Source: Streptomyces sp. NBC_00344 (GTDB lineage: Bacteria; Actinomycetota; Actinomycetes; Streptomycetales; Streptomycetaceae). Taken from it: 61,997 bases of DNA. A model generated the notes under the pieces. That model was not told the DNA's origin. It searched no databases and was given only the letters and a program-made list of their open reading frames with translations. Shown here piece after piece: positions 34,234-43,268 of this stretch (positions are counted from its first letter, which is position 1; each line of letters begins with the position of its first letter). The translations under genes were made by a program, and so were the position numbers. The stretch lies in NCBI RefSeq assembly GCF_036088315.1, contig NZ_CP107997.1:1-61997 (forward strand), read 5' to 3'.

Positions 34234-35376
34234 TCAGGCGGCAAGACGGCCGGGCCGCACGACGATCTCGCGTATTTTCCGCTGACCCACGCCGTCGCTG
34301 GGTGTCCTTCCCCGTTCGTGCAGCAGCCGGACCGCTTTGCGTACGGCGGGCTCAGTGACCTGCCCGTAGTACTTGCCAAAGATCTCCAGGGTGTGGTCGA
34401 CCAGCTTCACCGGCCGGCCCGTGCGGCGCAGCAGCTCCTCTAGGTTGTCTGCGATCTTGGGGACAGCCTTGGCCTCGACTTCCTTGGGATCTGGCGCCAT
34501 GGAGAAGAGCGCCGGATCCTCGCGTAGTTCGAGGGTCTTCCACCATTCGTCACGGGCACGGGCCACCGTGTCGCCGAACACCCACAACCCATACTGGCTG
34601 CGGGTCGCGAACACCAGGTGATACACCGGTTTCACAGTCGGCGAATGGGCCACTGCCACCGACTGCACGAACATGCCGGTCCGCAGCGCCAGACGCCGCT
34701 TGTACTCGGCCGCCACCGCCTGCGCCGCATCCTGCCCCGGCCGGCCGGCAGCGAAGTACTCACGCCACCAGGGGCCGCCGCAAACTTCGTCGAAGCGTTC
34801 CAGTGACCGCTCGTTGCCCTTGGGGGAGCGGACGTGCCCGCCCAGCCGCTGCACCGCCATCATGCTGAAGTTCATCAGCAGCTCGGTCGCCGGCCGCCGC
34901 TCCCGCCGGTGCTGCGCCAGCACATTCACCAGGCGATCCATCGGCAGACACAGCCCGCACGGATCCAGGAACAGGAACAACGGCACCCCGGCAGCCTGCC
35001 GCACCACGTCATCGAGCACGTCGTCGACACCGCCCTGGTGCGCCTCGGCCTGCACGCCGCGGTTGCGGTAACCGCTGACGACCTCCTCCAGCCGTGCGAA
35101 CGACTTCGCCTGTTGTTCGACGAAGAAGCACGAGAGATTGAGTCCGAGCTTGCGGTGATGGGAGGCCACTCGCAGGGCTATCTCTGCAGAGCCGGGCTCA
35201 CCGCTCGCGTAGCGGCCCTCACCTGCATATCCGTCCAGGTACACGACGCGTTTGTCCTGCGACTGCGTTCCCGTCATCCCGCCGAAAGGCGGGAGATACC
35301 GCTTGAGGAGTTCATGCTTGAAGACGCTCGGTAACGCCTTGCCCTGCCAGTAGGCCCCGCCCGTGCCAGATGACAT
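34234..35376 (-). CDS. tcmP: Three-Cys-motif partner protein TcmP
   Basis: A 380-residue protein with VVYLDGYAGEGRY (about 45-57), FFVEQQAKSFARL and FLFLDPCGL, a methyltransferase-like Rossmann core typical of TcmP, named for its partnership with the three-Cys-motif family. The C-terminus is a winged-helix-like segment (PAVRKAVRLLHERGRTPSDG). Here the pair is convergent rather than in one operon. ATG chosen at MSSGTGG. Activity not established. Confidence 0.85.
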   Translation of the reverse strand: MSSGTGGAYWQGKALPSVFKHELLKRYLPPFGGMTGTQSQDKRVVYLDGYAGEGRYASGEPGSAEIALRVASHHRKLGLNLSCFFVEQQAKSFARLEEVVSGYRNRGVQAEAHQGGVDDVLDDVVRQAAGVPLFLFLDPCGLCLPMDRLVNVLAQHRRERRPATELLMNFSMMAVQRLGGHVRSPKGNERSLERFDEVCGGPWWREYFAAGRPGQDAAQAVAAEYKRRLALRTGMFVQSVAVAHSPTVKPVYHLVFATRSQYGLWVFGDTVARARDEWWKTLELREDPALFSMAPDPKEVEAKAVPKIADNLEELLRRTGRPVKLVDHTLEIFGKYYGQVTEPAVRKAVRLLHERGRTPSDGVGQRKIREIVVRPGRLAA

Positions 35377-35706
35377 GTCCCCACCCCTGCCACATCAGTG
35401 TCGGCTCCATCACAGATAGTGAAGCAAGCGGCAAAGTTCGGGCAAGACCACCTGAAGCGGCCTGCTCAAAGGCACACTCAGGCAGAGGGAGACTTTCGGG
35501 CGGTTCCCCCACGGAGAGCTACCGGGGCATCCACCGTGGCAGGACCCGTGGCTTGGCTACCTGTCGGATGCCTCGCCGCACCTCTGAGCTGGGCAAACAC
35601 AAAAATTCCTGACGCTCCCCCGTAGACATTTAAGTAAGTCGTTGATAGTCTTGCCGGGCCAGACCGCTCCTGCGTACGCAGAGCCTGCGGTTAGGCTGAT
35701 CGACAG
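35377..35706. other. Intergenic region between tcmP and DUF3800
   Basis: It holds the tcmP promoter and the sequence leading to the T-run terminator at 35707-35739. No convincing gene on either strand. Confidence 0.5.
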
Positions 35707-35739
35707 CAGGCCCGCGGCTCACGCCGGGGCCTGTTTTTT
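35707..35739 (+). terminator. Rho-independent terminator with T6, possible ncRNA 3' end
   Basis: CAGGCCC pairs with GGGCCTG, followed by six T. It faces plus, but no plus-strand gene ends here, so it may close a short untranslated RNA starting in 35640-35700 (a TTAGGCT near 35692 could be a -10). Confidence 0.6.
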
Positions 35740-36406
35740 ATGGACATCTGCAGGAGAGTTCCATGTCATGCAGATACTGGGCGTACCAGTCCCACATGAA
35801 CTGCCTGCTCCGCTTCTTGCGGGCTGCCTGATAGGCACAGTGCACGGCCAGGTCTGCCATCTGCACGAGTTGACTCGCCTGGGCCGGCTGCAACCAGCCA
35901 TCTTCGATCACGCGCCTTGAGTCCAGCTTCAGGCCACGATGAGCAGCCCGCACATGAGGGTCCTGCACATTGTCCTTGCCCCCGTCGACGATCACTGCGC
36001 CCCACGCATCCTCCTTCTCCAGCTCCGCGTTCAGGGCTTTGATCAGTGCCACGTAGGCGTCTGCTTTCACCGCCCCGGGCGTCTCGCAGGTCAGGATCCG
36101 CACGTGGTGATCCTTCAGCACACCGATCTGCTTCAGTGCTTTCTCTGCGATCTCGCGGCGTAAGCCCTGGCTACTGTTGACCAGGTTGTCCGGCTGATCC
36201 GGCACGGGCTCGCCCTGGCCCTTGAGCCACTCGTAGGTGTGCAGTTCGAAGTCCGCCGGCACACCGTGCTTCCTATAGAGCCATTTGCGGAACAACAGCC
36301 ACTGACGCAGCACCTTGGACCAGCGTTCCATCGGCACCAGTAACGCGGTGTACAGGCTTGATATCTCGTCACCAGAGTCGTCGGTGTAGATCAGGTAGCT
36401 GGTCAC
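35738..36406 (-). CDS. DUF3800 protein (RNase H-fold, nuclease-like)
   Basis: A 222-residue protein with YLIYTDDSGDE near its start, VIVDGGKDN in the middle and LVQMADLAVHCAYQA near the end, the spaced aspartates of DUF3800 proteins. The family is predicted to have an RNase H-like fold and is frequent in mobile and defence contexts. GTG 36406 is the start nearest the conserved strand; the ribosome-binding site is not clear. Its 5' side abuts the tpg remnant. Confidence 0.75.
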   Translation of the reverse strand: MTSYLIYTDDSGDEISSLYTALLVPMERWSKVLRQWLLFRKWLYRKHGVPADFELHTYEWLKGQGEPVPDQPDNLVNSSQGLRREIAEKALKQIGVLKDHHVRILTCETPGAVKADAYVALIKALNAELEKEDAWGAVIVDGGKDNVQDPHVRAAHRGLKLDSRRVIEDGWLQPAQASQLVQMADLAVHCAYQAARKKRSRQFMWDWYAQYLHDMELSCRCP

Positions 36407-36479
36407 CCGCACACTGTAGAACCCGATGAAGCCGCTGGAGAGCAAGCTCGGTAAGACGAGACGCCCTGTCAACCGATCT

Positions 36480-36760
36480 CCCCCGGAAGCGTCTCGCTGC
36501 TGAAGTCCGCAAGGTGGCAGCCGTTGGTCCGCAAGCGGGTCGGCCGGCAGCGACCGCTACCTGCATCACGATCGAGACCCGGGCCCGTTTCGGGTTCACG
36601 GCAGCGCCCGCAACGACGGACGTACCCGGCTGATTACCGGATCAAGCGACATTGTCGCCGAAGGACTGCAAGAGATCTATTTCAAAGACGGAGGCGCCGG
36701 GCAAATGAGCTGCTTGTTGAATTCACCGATATCGACTATGTCGAGACGGAGTACTCATGA
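36480..36760 (+). pseudogene. tpg: tpg remnant (copy 3)
   Basis: The DNA follows tpg from about codon 68: GCTGAAGTCCGCAAG, then the ITIETRARFGFTAAP segment with small indels, a deletion after TTD, and an ending LLVEFTDIDYVETEYS. The N-terminal HTH is missing and frames are broken. It is closer to copy 2 than to copy 1 (TATxITIET, VEFTDIDY). It marks the right border of the cargo island. Confidence 0.85.
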
Positions 36761-36888
36761 GGCCCACGTGGTAGTTTCTCGGGTTCTGGCGCCGCCTGCT
36801 GGCGAGCGCCAAAGCAGCCGAGCGACAGCCGCGGGCGACGCCGAGTTCAGCGTCCGAGCACTTCCCGAGCCGGAGACGGTGCCGGACA

Positions 36889-38730
36889 ATGCCTCGGCCA
36901 TCGATGCAGCCCGCGTCCAGCGCCGTCGCCAGGCCTGCCATCGAGGCCGCTGTCCAGCGGCGGGCCCGTGCCGAGCGTGCCGCCCAGAAGGCCAAGACCG
37001 CGGCTGTTGTCGTGCATCCTGCCCCGCTGCTACGGCACGATCACGGCGATGGACTGTGGGACCAACACCCGAGTGGCACGATGAGTTGGGAAGAAAGGTG
37101 GCGGTTCGTGCGGGGTGACAGGCGGCAGATTCAGACGGCGGTCCTGGGAAGTGACGACTCGGAGGAGCCGCTGATGCTGCCGCTGGAGGCGATCGAGCTG
37201 GACGTCTTCCGTCGCCGGCACGAGCACGACACGTTCTGGTGCGGGCTGCTGCTCGGCGGCTGCGGCGTTCAGCTGACAACGAAGCTCTACACCGACCGGG
37301 TCTGCCACTTTGCTCACTACCCAGGCGCGGACGGGCTGCCCCACCTTTGCGGCCGCCATGCCCGGGGTGTAGCTAGCGCCGACCACCTGTATGTGAAGTC
37401 CGCGGCCGCCGCCTGGCTCCGAGACCACGATGACCAGGCTGACTTCGACTTCGCCCAGCCCGGCGGCGCAGCGATCGGCTCGGTGGTCGACATCCGGTTC
37501 AAGCACGGCGGGCTGCGTGTGCACCTGGACCAGGCGGTGGCGCCGGTGTGGGATGAGGATGGCCGTGAACCCGTGCTCGGGATGTCGGTGCCGGTGGATC
37601 GGGACACGCTGATCCACCGCTGGTACGTCCACCGCATCCGTCTGGACAGCGAAGGCACTGCCCGCCGGGTCCGTATCGGCACCGAGGCATTCGCGAGGCC
37701 CATCGAGTGGTTCGCCCTGGACGAGTGCGCGATGACGGAACGAGGCCTGTCGACGCCGGCAGTGGAGCAGATCGTCCGTTCCCGCCGTACCCGCCCTGTC
37801 TCAGCGTGGGCCGTGGGCAGGACCAAAAGGGTCCCGGATGCACAGGCGCGAGCGCAGGTGCTGCTGCGCAAGCTGGCCGACGCCCGCAAGGTGGGGTCCG
37901 TTGTCGTCGTGACCCGGGTGTGCCGTGACATAGCCGCTGTGACCGGCATGGAGGAGGAGATGCAGGCGCAGCTGACGAACGCCGTCTCGGACGCGGAGCG
38001 CTGGCTGGTTGCGCAGGCCGATGTGCGGCGGAAGCTGTTCTCCGATTTAAGCGAGGCCGTCGCATCGAGGACCATGGATCAGGTCCGTCAGCTCCTGGTG
38101 CGTGTCAACGCGACCTCGAGTCACGACCGCACCGAAGACGAGAACGTCATTGCGGACGCGGCCGCCGAATGTATTGCGGCATTCGCGCGGCAACGGCAGA
38201 CTGCGGCAGCGGCCAAACGGGCCAAGCAGGAGGACAGCGCGGCGAGGCGGGCGGCCGAGCGTGTGGAGGCACTGCTGGCGGCTCTGGAGCGGCGCGGAAT
38301 CAGTCAGCCGCGGAATACGATGCGCAAGCTGGTGAAGGACCTCACGTACGCGGCGGTACAGGCCAGTGGCCGTATCGACTCCCGCCAGCAGGAACAGATT
38401 CGCATCTGGAAGACCCGTGCCGGCATCGGAAGGCCGCCGGCGAATGCCAGTCGCCGGACCGCGGCGCCAGCTAAGCGCGCGTCACCGAAGCGGAAGCCGC
38501 CGCTGCACGAACAGGTGGAGCGCCGCTCGTGGTCCAAGAACGAACGCAAGCCCCGAGCCGAGCAGAGCACCCAGCGCCCGCCCTCGCAGCAGCAATCGCC
38601 TTCGTGGCAGGTCGTGGATGTCGCCTGTCCTACCTGCGAGGCAGCACCCGGCACGCGCTGTAGAACACCCGACGGCCGCCCGCACCAGCCCCGTGTGAGG
38701 CAGTTCAGCCGCCGATTCCCATCTCACTGA
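36889..38730 (+). CDS. CoiA-like nuclease-domain protein with C-terminal zinc finger
   Basis: A 613-residue protein. Residues about 95-175 contain CGVQLTTKLYTDRVCHFAHYP and HLCGRHARGVASADHLYVKSA, the zinc and nuclease region pattern of CoiA-type competence proteins. A long helical middle (about 330-500) is followed by a basic linker. The end has CPTCEAAPGTRCRTPDGRPH, a phage-type CPxC zinc finger. It could process or bind DNA ends. The start is uncertain; ATG 37081 (MSWEERW) is an alternative. Confidence 0.65.
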   Translation: MPRPSMQPASSAVARPAIEAAVQRRARAERAAQKAKTAAVVVHPAPLLRHDHGDGLWDQHPSGTMSWEERWRFVRGDRRQIQTAVLGSDDSEEPLMLPLEAIELDVFRRRHEHDTFWCGLLLGGCGVQLTTKLYTDRVCHFAHYPGADGLPHLCGRHARGVASADHLYVKSAAAAWLRDHDDQADFDFAQPGGAAIGSVVDIRFKHGGLRVHLDQAVAPVWDEDGREPVLGMSVPVDRDTLIHRWYVHRIRLDSEGTARRVRIGTEAFARPIEWFALDECAMTERGLSTPAVEQIVRSRRTRPVSAWAVGRTKRVPDAQARAQVLLRKLADARKVGSVVVVTRVCRDIAAVTGMEEEMQAQLTNAVSDAERWLVAQADVRRKLFSDLSEAVASRTMDQVRQLLVRVNATSSHDRTEDENVIADAAAECIAAFARQRQTAAAAKRAKQEDSAARRAAERVEALLAALERRGISQPRNTMRKLVKDLTYAAVQASGRIDSRQQEQIRIWKTRAGIGRPPANASRRTAAPAKRASPKRKPPLHEQVERRSWSKNERKPRAEQSTQRPPSQQQSPSWQVVDVACPTCEAAPGTRCRTPDGRPHQPRVRQFSRRFPSH

Positions 38731-38825
38731 ATGTCATCATGCGGCAGTCGTGGTCGGGTCATGGCAGGGGCATCGGCCATCGGCTTGGGTCTGTCACAGG
38801 ATCGGTCGCCGTTGGTGGCCGACCG

Positions 38826-39059
38826 TTAGGCAAGGCGTCCCGGCGTTGGGGAAGCCTGCCCGGCCGCCGTCATCGCGCACACCCCGATCGCAAGCAGCGT
38901 GGCCAGTCGATATCGAACGCCCCGCGGATCACGCGGGTCGGGCACCTTGGCCAGCGCCTGGAGCAGCCCGTCCGCCGACACTTTCCCGACCACACCGGTG
39001 GACGAGCAGGGCGACGTGCCCAGGGACACGGACATGAGGGAGGATGGAGCGACGAGCAT
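38826..39059 (-). pseudogene. Truncated ISAs1-like transposase, N-terminal fragment
   Basis: The frame reads VSADGLLQALAKVPDPRDPRGVRYRLATLLAIGVCAM, the N-terminal associated domain of ISAs1-type transposases, then breaks off around 38870. Upstream an inverted repeat (ACGAGCATGGC at 39052-39062 with GCCATGCTCGT at 39108-39118) looks like an IS end. Confidence 0.7.
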
Positions 39060-39369
39060 GGCAGCCTTGCTGATCTGGGAGCGTAGAGAACTCCATGATC
39101 CACAAGAGCCATGCTCGTCTCATGTCCGGGCATCGATGATCAACCGGTCAAAACCGGGAGCGACGGGATTCTCCCCGGGGCCCTGCTTCAAGCGGAACGT
39201 GCTTTCGTGAATGGCGGGAGCTCCTGAGGGGGGTTACTCAGGCTTGTCGGGGCGTGGCAGAGGTGATGCCCGCCCGGCCGGAGGCGGGCAGGCGGTCGGG
39301 CCTGGCGCCGATCAAGGTCAACTTCGCCGGGATGCGACCTGTGGGAGCTACCCGAGTGCGGGGACGTCG
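39060..39369. other. IS debris, no gene seen
   Basis: It holds the inverted repeat 39052-39118 and broken frames that may be further transposase fragments. Confidence 0.45.
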
Positions 39370-40023
39370 TCACGTATGCCTGCCCCTGCGAGTGGATGCG
39401 TGGCGGGTCGCTGCCCCCTTGGTGGGGGATTTCCTCGCTGCTGTTTTCCTGTCCGCTGCTTTCCTGGCCATGGCTTTCTTGGCGGGAGGGTTCTTCGGCC
39501 CCGGCTTCCGGTCGGTGGGCTTCTCCGGCTTCTTCGCTGGTCGGCGCCTGGAGTGACGGGGCGGCTCCGGTTCCTCGTCCTCTTCCGGCTCTTCGTCCTC
39601 GTCTTGGTCTTCGTCCTCGTAGTCGCCGTCGTCCTGATCGTCCTCGGTGTCGTCTTCAACCTCGTCCGTAGCTTCCTCGTCCGATTCTTCGTCTTCCGGT
39701 TCCTCGCCAACTTCGCTGTCCAGGACGGATCCTGTCCGAGACTGGAGGGCGCCGCCGAGGGATGAGAGACCCCGGTTGACCGCTGCTGACATAGCGGCAC
39801 GTCCTGCATCGAGCAGCTGGCCGCGGATTTGTTCGCTGAGCTGTTCGAACAGCGGATTCTCTGTGAGCTTGCTGATTCCCTGGCTGGTCACTGTTGTGGG
39901 ATCCAAGCCACGGGCGGCCGCCAGGGACAGAAGTCCCAGGAGCAGCCTTCCCTTCTTGGTCCGGCCGGCCAGATAGCCGGCCGCGAAGCCGGCGGCAAGA
40001 GTTGCCTTGCTGTTGCTATCCAT
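39370..40023 (-). CDS. Acidic protein with histone-H1-like tail, possible gas-vesicle-associated
   Basis: A 217-residue protein. Residues 1-95 begin TLAAGFAAGYLAGRTKKGR with a helical body (LSEQIRGQLLDAGRAAMSA); 100-150 are almost all Asp/Glu; the rest is lysine/arginine/alanine-rich (KAADRKTAARKSPTK). The N-terminal pattern resembles a small protein seen beside gas-vesicle gene clusters in Streptomyces, but no gvp genes are here. The basic tail could bind DNA. Function unknown. Confidence 0.6.
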   Translation of the reverse strand: MDSNSKATLAAGFAAGYLAGRTKKGRLLLGLLSLAAARGLDPTTVTSQGISKLTENPLFEQLSEQIRGQLLDAGRAAMSAAVNRGLSSLGGALQSRTGSVLDSEVGEEPEDEESDEEATDEVEDDTEDDQDDGDYEDEDQDEDEEPEEDEEPEPPRHSRRRPAKKPEKPTDRKPGPKNPPAKKAMARKAADRKTAARKSPTKGAATRHASTRRGRHT

Positions 40024-40832
40024 AACAATGACCCTTGTAGAGCAGGCGCTCGATGCCCCCGCCGCTGTCTGTACCCGTAATCGCGGGCACAGACGTCGGG
40101 GAGGACGCACTCTCGTGCGGTAAAAGAGGGGGAGTAGCGCCGGTTGAACGACAACAATCCCCACGTCCCCTACCTTCCAGTTTCCTCCGTGCCACGGGGC
40201 GGCGCATCTTCGGCAGGAATCCCGTCGCCGGTTCACCAAGGAAGAGCGCGGGAAGGGTCGCGCGCCTCCAGCCTGAGGGCGGGCTCGAATCGCTCCGCGA
40301 TGGATGATGCGCAAGCGCTGACCGACCAGAGCGGACCCATCCGTTTCGCGCTTCGCGCGGCCCGACGTCGCCGAGTAGGGGCGTCACCGGTCGACGGCCA
40401 GCAGCTCAGTAGCTGAAGGCGGCGTTACATCGCCCCCCGAAGCTGTGGCCGCCGTTTCGACTGGAAACGCTGGTGACAGTGGCACGGTCAGGCTTCTCGG
40501 CGATCCGCTCAGCGAATGCGTGGGAGGGCTTCTCGATGTCCTCGGGCCAGGCGGGAACGGATGTAGGGGCTCATGTTGAGCGGCTGGGCGATGGCACCGC
40601 CGGAGACTGCCTATTGATGGGTGTGACAGCCCTGCCAGGCCCTGTTGCCTCCTGCGATCACTGCTGTAGAGGGCGGCGGCTGTGTCGGGGCCGTTGATGT
40701 GGGTGGGACGGTCACGCTCGCGATCACGACAGTCACCACGGAGTTGGCCGCACAGTCCTTGACCTTCTCCCCGTCGGTATGTGGCCACGGTAGTCGGTTG
40801 GGCTGGGCTGTGACCTGCACAGATGTGTGGTG
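40024..40832. other. Intergenic region of about 800 bases, no gene accepted
   Basis: Several short frames exist on both strands, including overlapping ones at 40611-40848, but none has a ribosome-binding site, codon bias and recognisable sequence together. Confidence 0.45.
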
Positions 40833-41693
40833 CTACGCGTACGCGTAGATCCCCTGATGGCTCATCAGTGCGGAGGGCGTGACGTCCCACGGCGGCATGG
40901 GCTCGTTGAGGCTGTACACCCGGTCGCTCTGCGGGTCCTGGGACGACAGTTTCATCACGGGCAGAAAACCCGCGTGCGGGTGTGCCTGTTGCCAGCGGTC
41001 CCAGAGAAGGTCGACGAACGAGTGGTGCAGCCAGAAGACCGGGTCGTTGGGTGAGGTCCCGGAGTTCATCAGACCGCCGACCCAGCGGTGTACCAGGTTG
41101 TGGTTGCGCCATTTCGGGCCGCCGGCGACCGACCAGCCTTCGAAGGCGTTGCGGAAACCCAAGGCCACCGTGGAGTCCCAGGGAGGCGCATCGTAGACGG
41201 GCTGCTCCAGCGCACTGGCCACGTCGGCCGCGGTGGGCAGTGCGACCGGGTCGGCGGGGCGGCCGAAGTTGCGGGTGAGGAATCTGCGGTTCGTTACTCC
41301 CACCCGGATGTCCCAGTTCCCCCGGTTGTATGCGAAGGGGCCCGTCATGACCTGCCGATCGCCGGGACGGCCGTTACCGCCCATGAAGTCGTCGGACCAG
41401 AGCGAAGCGGCCGGTGTGCTGTCCACTGTCCAGTCCCAGTACGGCACGCTGACCCCGGGGGCCACGGCTTGCAGAGCGCGCTCGAACTCCAGCAGGAAGC
41501 GGCGGTGCCAGGGGAAGAAGGTCGGCGCCATATGGGCGACCCGCGGCCCCTCGGAGCCGTCAGTGACGTAGTAACGGTCGTGCAGGCGGACGAAATCGTC
41601 GTACTGGCCCGAGCGCTTGAGTTCGAGTACGGCACCGACGAAGCGTCTCTTCTCCGCGGTGCTGAGATCCCTCTGGTTCTTGCGGGTGTACAC
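40833..41693 (-). CDS. melC2: Tyrosinase MelC2
   Basis: A 286-residue copper enzyme that hydroxylates tyrosine and oxidises dopa to make melanin. CuA ligands are His38, His54 and His63 (FVRLHDRYY, AHMAPTFFPWHRRF); CuB ligands are His198, His202 and His224 (RNHNLVHRW, FWLHHSF). All six are present. It follows melC1 by 17 bases on the same strand. Export depends on the MelC1 partner, as it has no signal peptide. Confidence 0.96.
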   Translation of the reverse strand: MYTRKNQRDLSTAEKRRFVGAVLELKRSGQYDDFVRLHDRYYVTDGSEGPRVAHMAPTFFPWHRRFLLEFERALQAVAPGVSVPYWDWTVDSTPAASLWSDDFMGGNGRPGDRQVMTGPFAYNRGNWDIRVGVTNRRFLTRNFGRPADPVALPTAADVASALEQPVYDAPPWDSTVALGFRNAFEGWSVAGGPKWRNHNLVHRWVGGLMNSGTSPNDPVFWLHHSFVDLLWDRWQQAHPHAGFLPVMKLSSQDPQSDRVYSLNEPMPPWDVTPSALMSHQGIYAYA

Positions 41694-41710
41694 GCTGCGC
41701 GACCTGCCCC

Positions 41711-42118
41711 TCAGAGAGTCTGCATGGACGTCAACGACAGTTCAGCCGAACCCAGTTCGTCGACCGCGGCGCGGGCGACATCGAGCGGCGTCGGGTACGA
41801 CTCGTAGTGGTTCACCATGCTGAGGTAGCTGCCGTCGGCCCGCCGCATCACGTGCAACGGCCTGCCGTCGACCAGGATTTCCGTGCCGTCCACGGTGGCG
41901 CCGCCGTGAATGTGCCGACCCCGGTACATCTCGTCGAAAGGGTGACGCAGCCCCAGCGCCGGGGTCTGCGCGGCGTCCTCGTCCGCCGCCATCACCGGAG
42001 TAAGAGCTCCGGCGGTGCCCCCAACGACACTCAGTGCGAACACCCCCCGCAGAACGGCTCGCCGCGGCACATACGACAGCCACCTCACCCCGGCTTTGTT
42101 CGGACTGGACGCTTCCAT
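41711..42118 (-). CDS. melC1: Tyrosinase co-factor MelC1 with Tat signal
   Basis: A 135-residue chaperone for copper insertion and export of MelC2. The N-terminus is a twin-arginine signal (PRRAVLRGVFALSVVGG ... PVMA before ADEDA). The mature part has HIHGG and HVMRRADGSYLSMVNHYESY, typical of MelC1. GGAGGGAG lies upstream of ATG. First gene of the mel operon. Confidence 0.94.
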   Translation of the reverse strand: MEASSPNKAGVRWLSYVPRRAVLRGVFALSVVGGTAGALTPVMAADEDAAQTPALGLRHPFDEMYRGRHIHGGATVDGTEILVDGRPLHVMRRADGSYLSMVNHYESYPTPLDVARAAVDELGSAELSLTSMQTL

Positions 42119-42839
42119 GCCGGCTCCCTCCGATTCGGCTCCGCTGAGCTGTGCGGTCCGCCATGCAGGGGTGCACGGGCGGGCGCGCCTCGTCCGTGAC
42201 AACGAGACCGCGATAAAAAACAGTTCTACACACAAAAAGCCTGCATATGCCGCACTTGGATGTCCGGGTCACCGGGGACTTCACGGCCCTGCGGCTGTAC
42301 GGGCCAATCCGCTCACCCGCCGGTGGAACTTCACGCCCGGGACCAATACGTGCCACCGACCCCCTTTCGATACGCCACAAGGACCGCCGGAAGTACCTGT
42401 ACAGGACCAAGGTGTTCGGCCCATGAGTGTCCCGGCTCAGTCCGCAGTGCCGCACGCACCTCAGCCCCAGGGCGAATGTGGCCGACCCGCGTTCTGGCAA
42501 CTGCCGCACTCCGCGCGTCTGGAAGCCTTTGCCGCGCTCCGGCGCCCTGACCGGCCCGCGTACATCATGGAGCGTGCGGCGTTCCGAGCGGGGCCTCTGC
42601 GCACGGGTCAGGCATGCGGGCCCGGTGCAGGCGAGCCGGTGCAGCTCTTCGCGTGCGGCTGGCGCGCCGCCGGGCACGGTGGACCAGAACGGGTGTCATC
42701 AGAGCAGGGTGGACAGTGCCAGGAGCCGGCGACGGGGCAGCCCGGTTTCGGAGCTCTGCCGCTTCCGCCTGTGCAGCGGAGCCGTTGGTGGCGCACTGGC
42801 AGGGCGGTTATCCGGCCGCACGCCCCGGCCGGTGCGGAC
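42119..42839. other. mel promoter region and unclear sequence
   Basis: The first 100 bases upstream of melC1 are AT-richer and should hold its promoter. Further on a plus-strand frame from ATG 42423 (MSVPAQSAVPHAP, then FWQLPHSARLEAFAALRR) is continuous with the next gene but loses protein character around 42620-42830. Confidence 0.4.
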
Positions 42840-43100
42840 GTGAGCTTGCGCCTTCAACCGATCGCCCGCCGCGCCGCCACCGCGCGGGGCGCCGTGCTGC
42901 ATTTCCTTGACCCGCACGAGATGGGCGCCCACGTGTTGTCCAAGCGTGACACGTGTCGCCTGTACCGGATCGAGGCCGAACTGGAGGTCGAAGCCGAGAA
43001 AGTCACCCACCAGTTCCTCGGCAAAGTCATTCTGCAGAACCGGCACGCCGAGAACGAGGCCGCCCGCGAAGAGGGCCAGAGCGCGAACGCCACCGTCTGA
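42840..43100 (+). CDS. Small helical protein, start uncertain
   Basis: An 86-residue protein with strong third-position GC: LRLQPIARRAATARGAV, then YRIEAELEVEAEKVTHQFLGK as a coiled coil. GTG 42840 was chosen, but the frame stays open upstream to 42423. No family recognised. Confidence 0.45.
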   Translation: MSLRLQPIARRAATARGAVLHFLDPHEMGAHVLSKRDTCRLYRIEAELEVEAEKVTHQFLGKVILQNRHAENEAAREEGQSANATV

Positions 43101-43151
43101 ACCCACCGCTGACCTGCTCGATTCGTCACCACCACGCGAAGGGCACTGGAC

Positions 43152-43268
43152 ATGGACTGGAACACCGGCGACCACCGCATTACCGGCCTCGAGCACGCGA
43201 ACGGGGCCAGCGTCATCGGCCGCCGCGCTGGCTGTATCGGCACCCGCGTGGTGGCGAGGGTCGCATGA
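43152..43268 (+). CDS. Tiny 38-residue protein coupled to the ASCH gene
   Basis: Reads MDWNTGDHRITGLEHANGAS to RVVARVA. Its stop overlaps the next ATG (ATGA), which suggests translation, but it is short. Confidence 0.45.
   Translation: MDWNTGDHRITGLEHANGASVIGRRAGCIGTRVVARVA

Noticed and set aside
42015..43100. One long plus-strand gene across the mel promoter region
   Set aside because: Only the last 86 codons and a short part after 42423 look like protein; the beginning is antisense to melC1.
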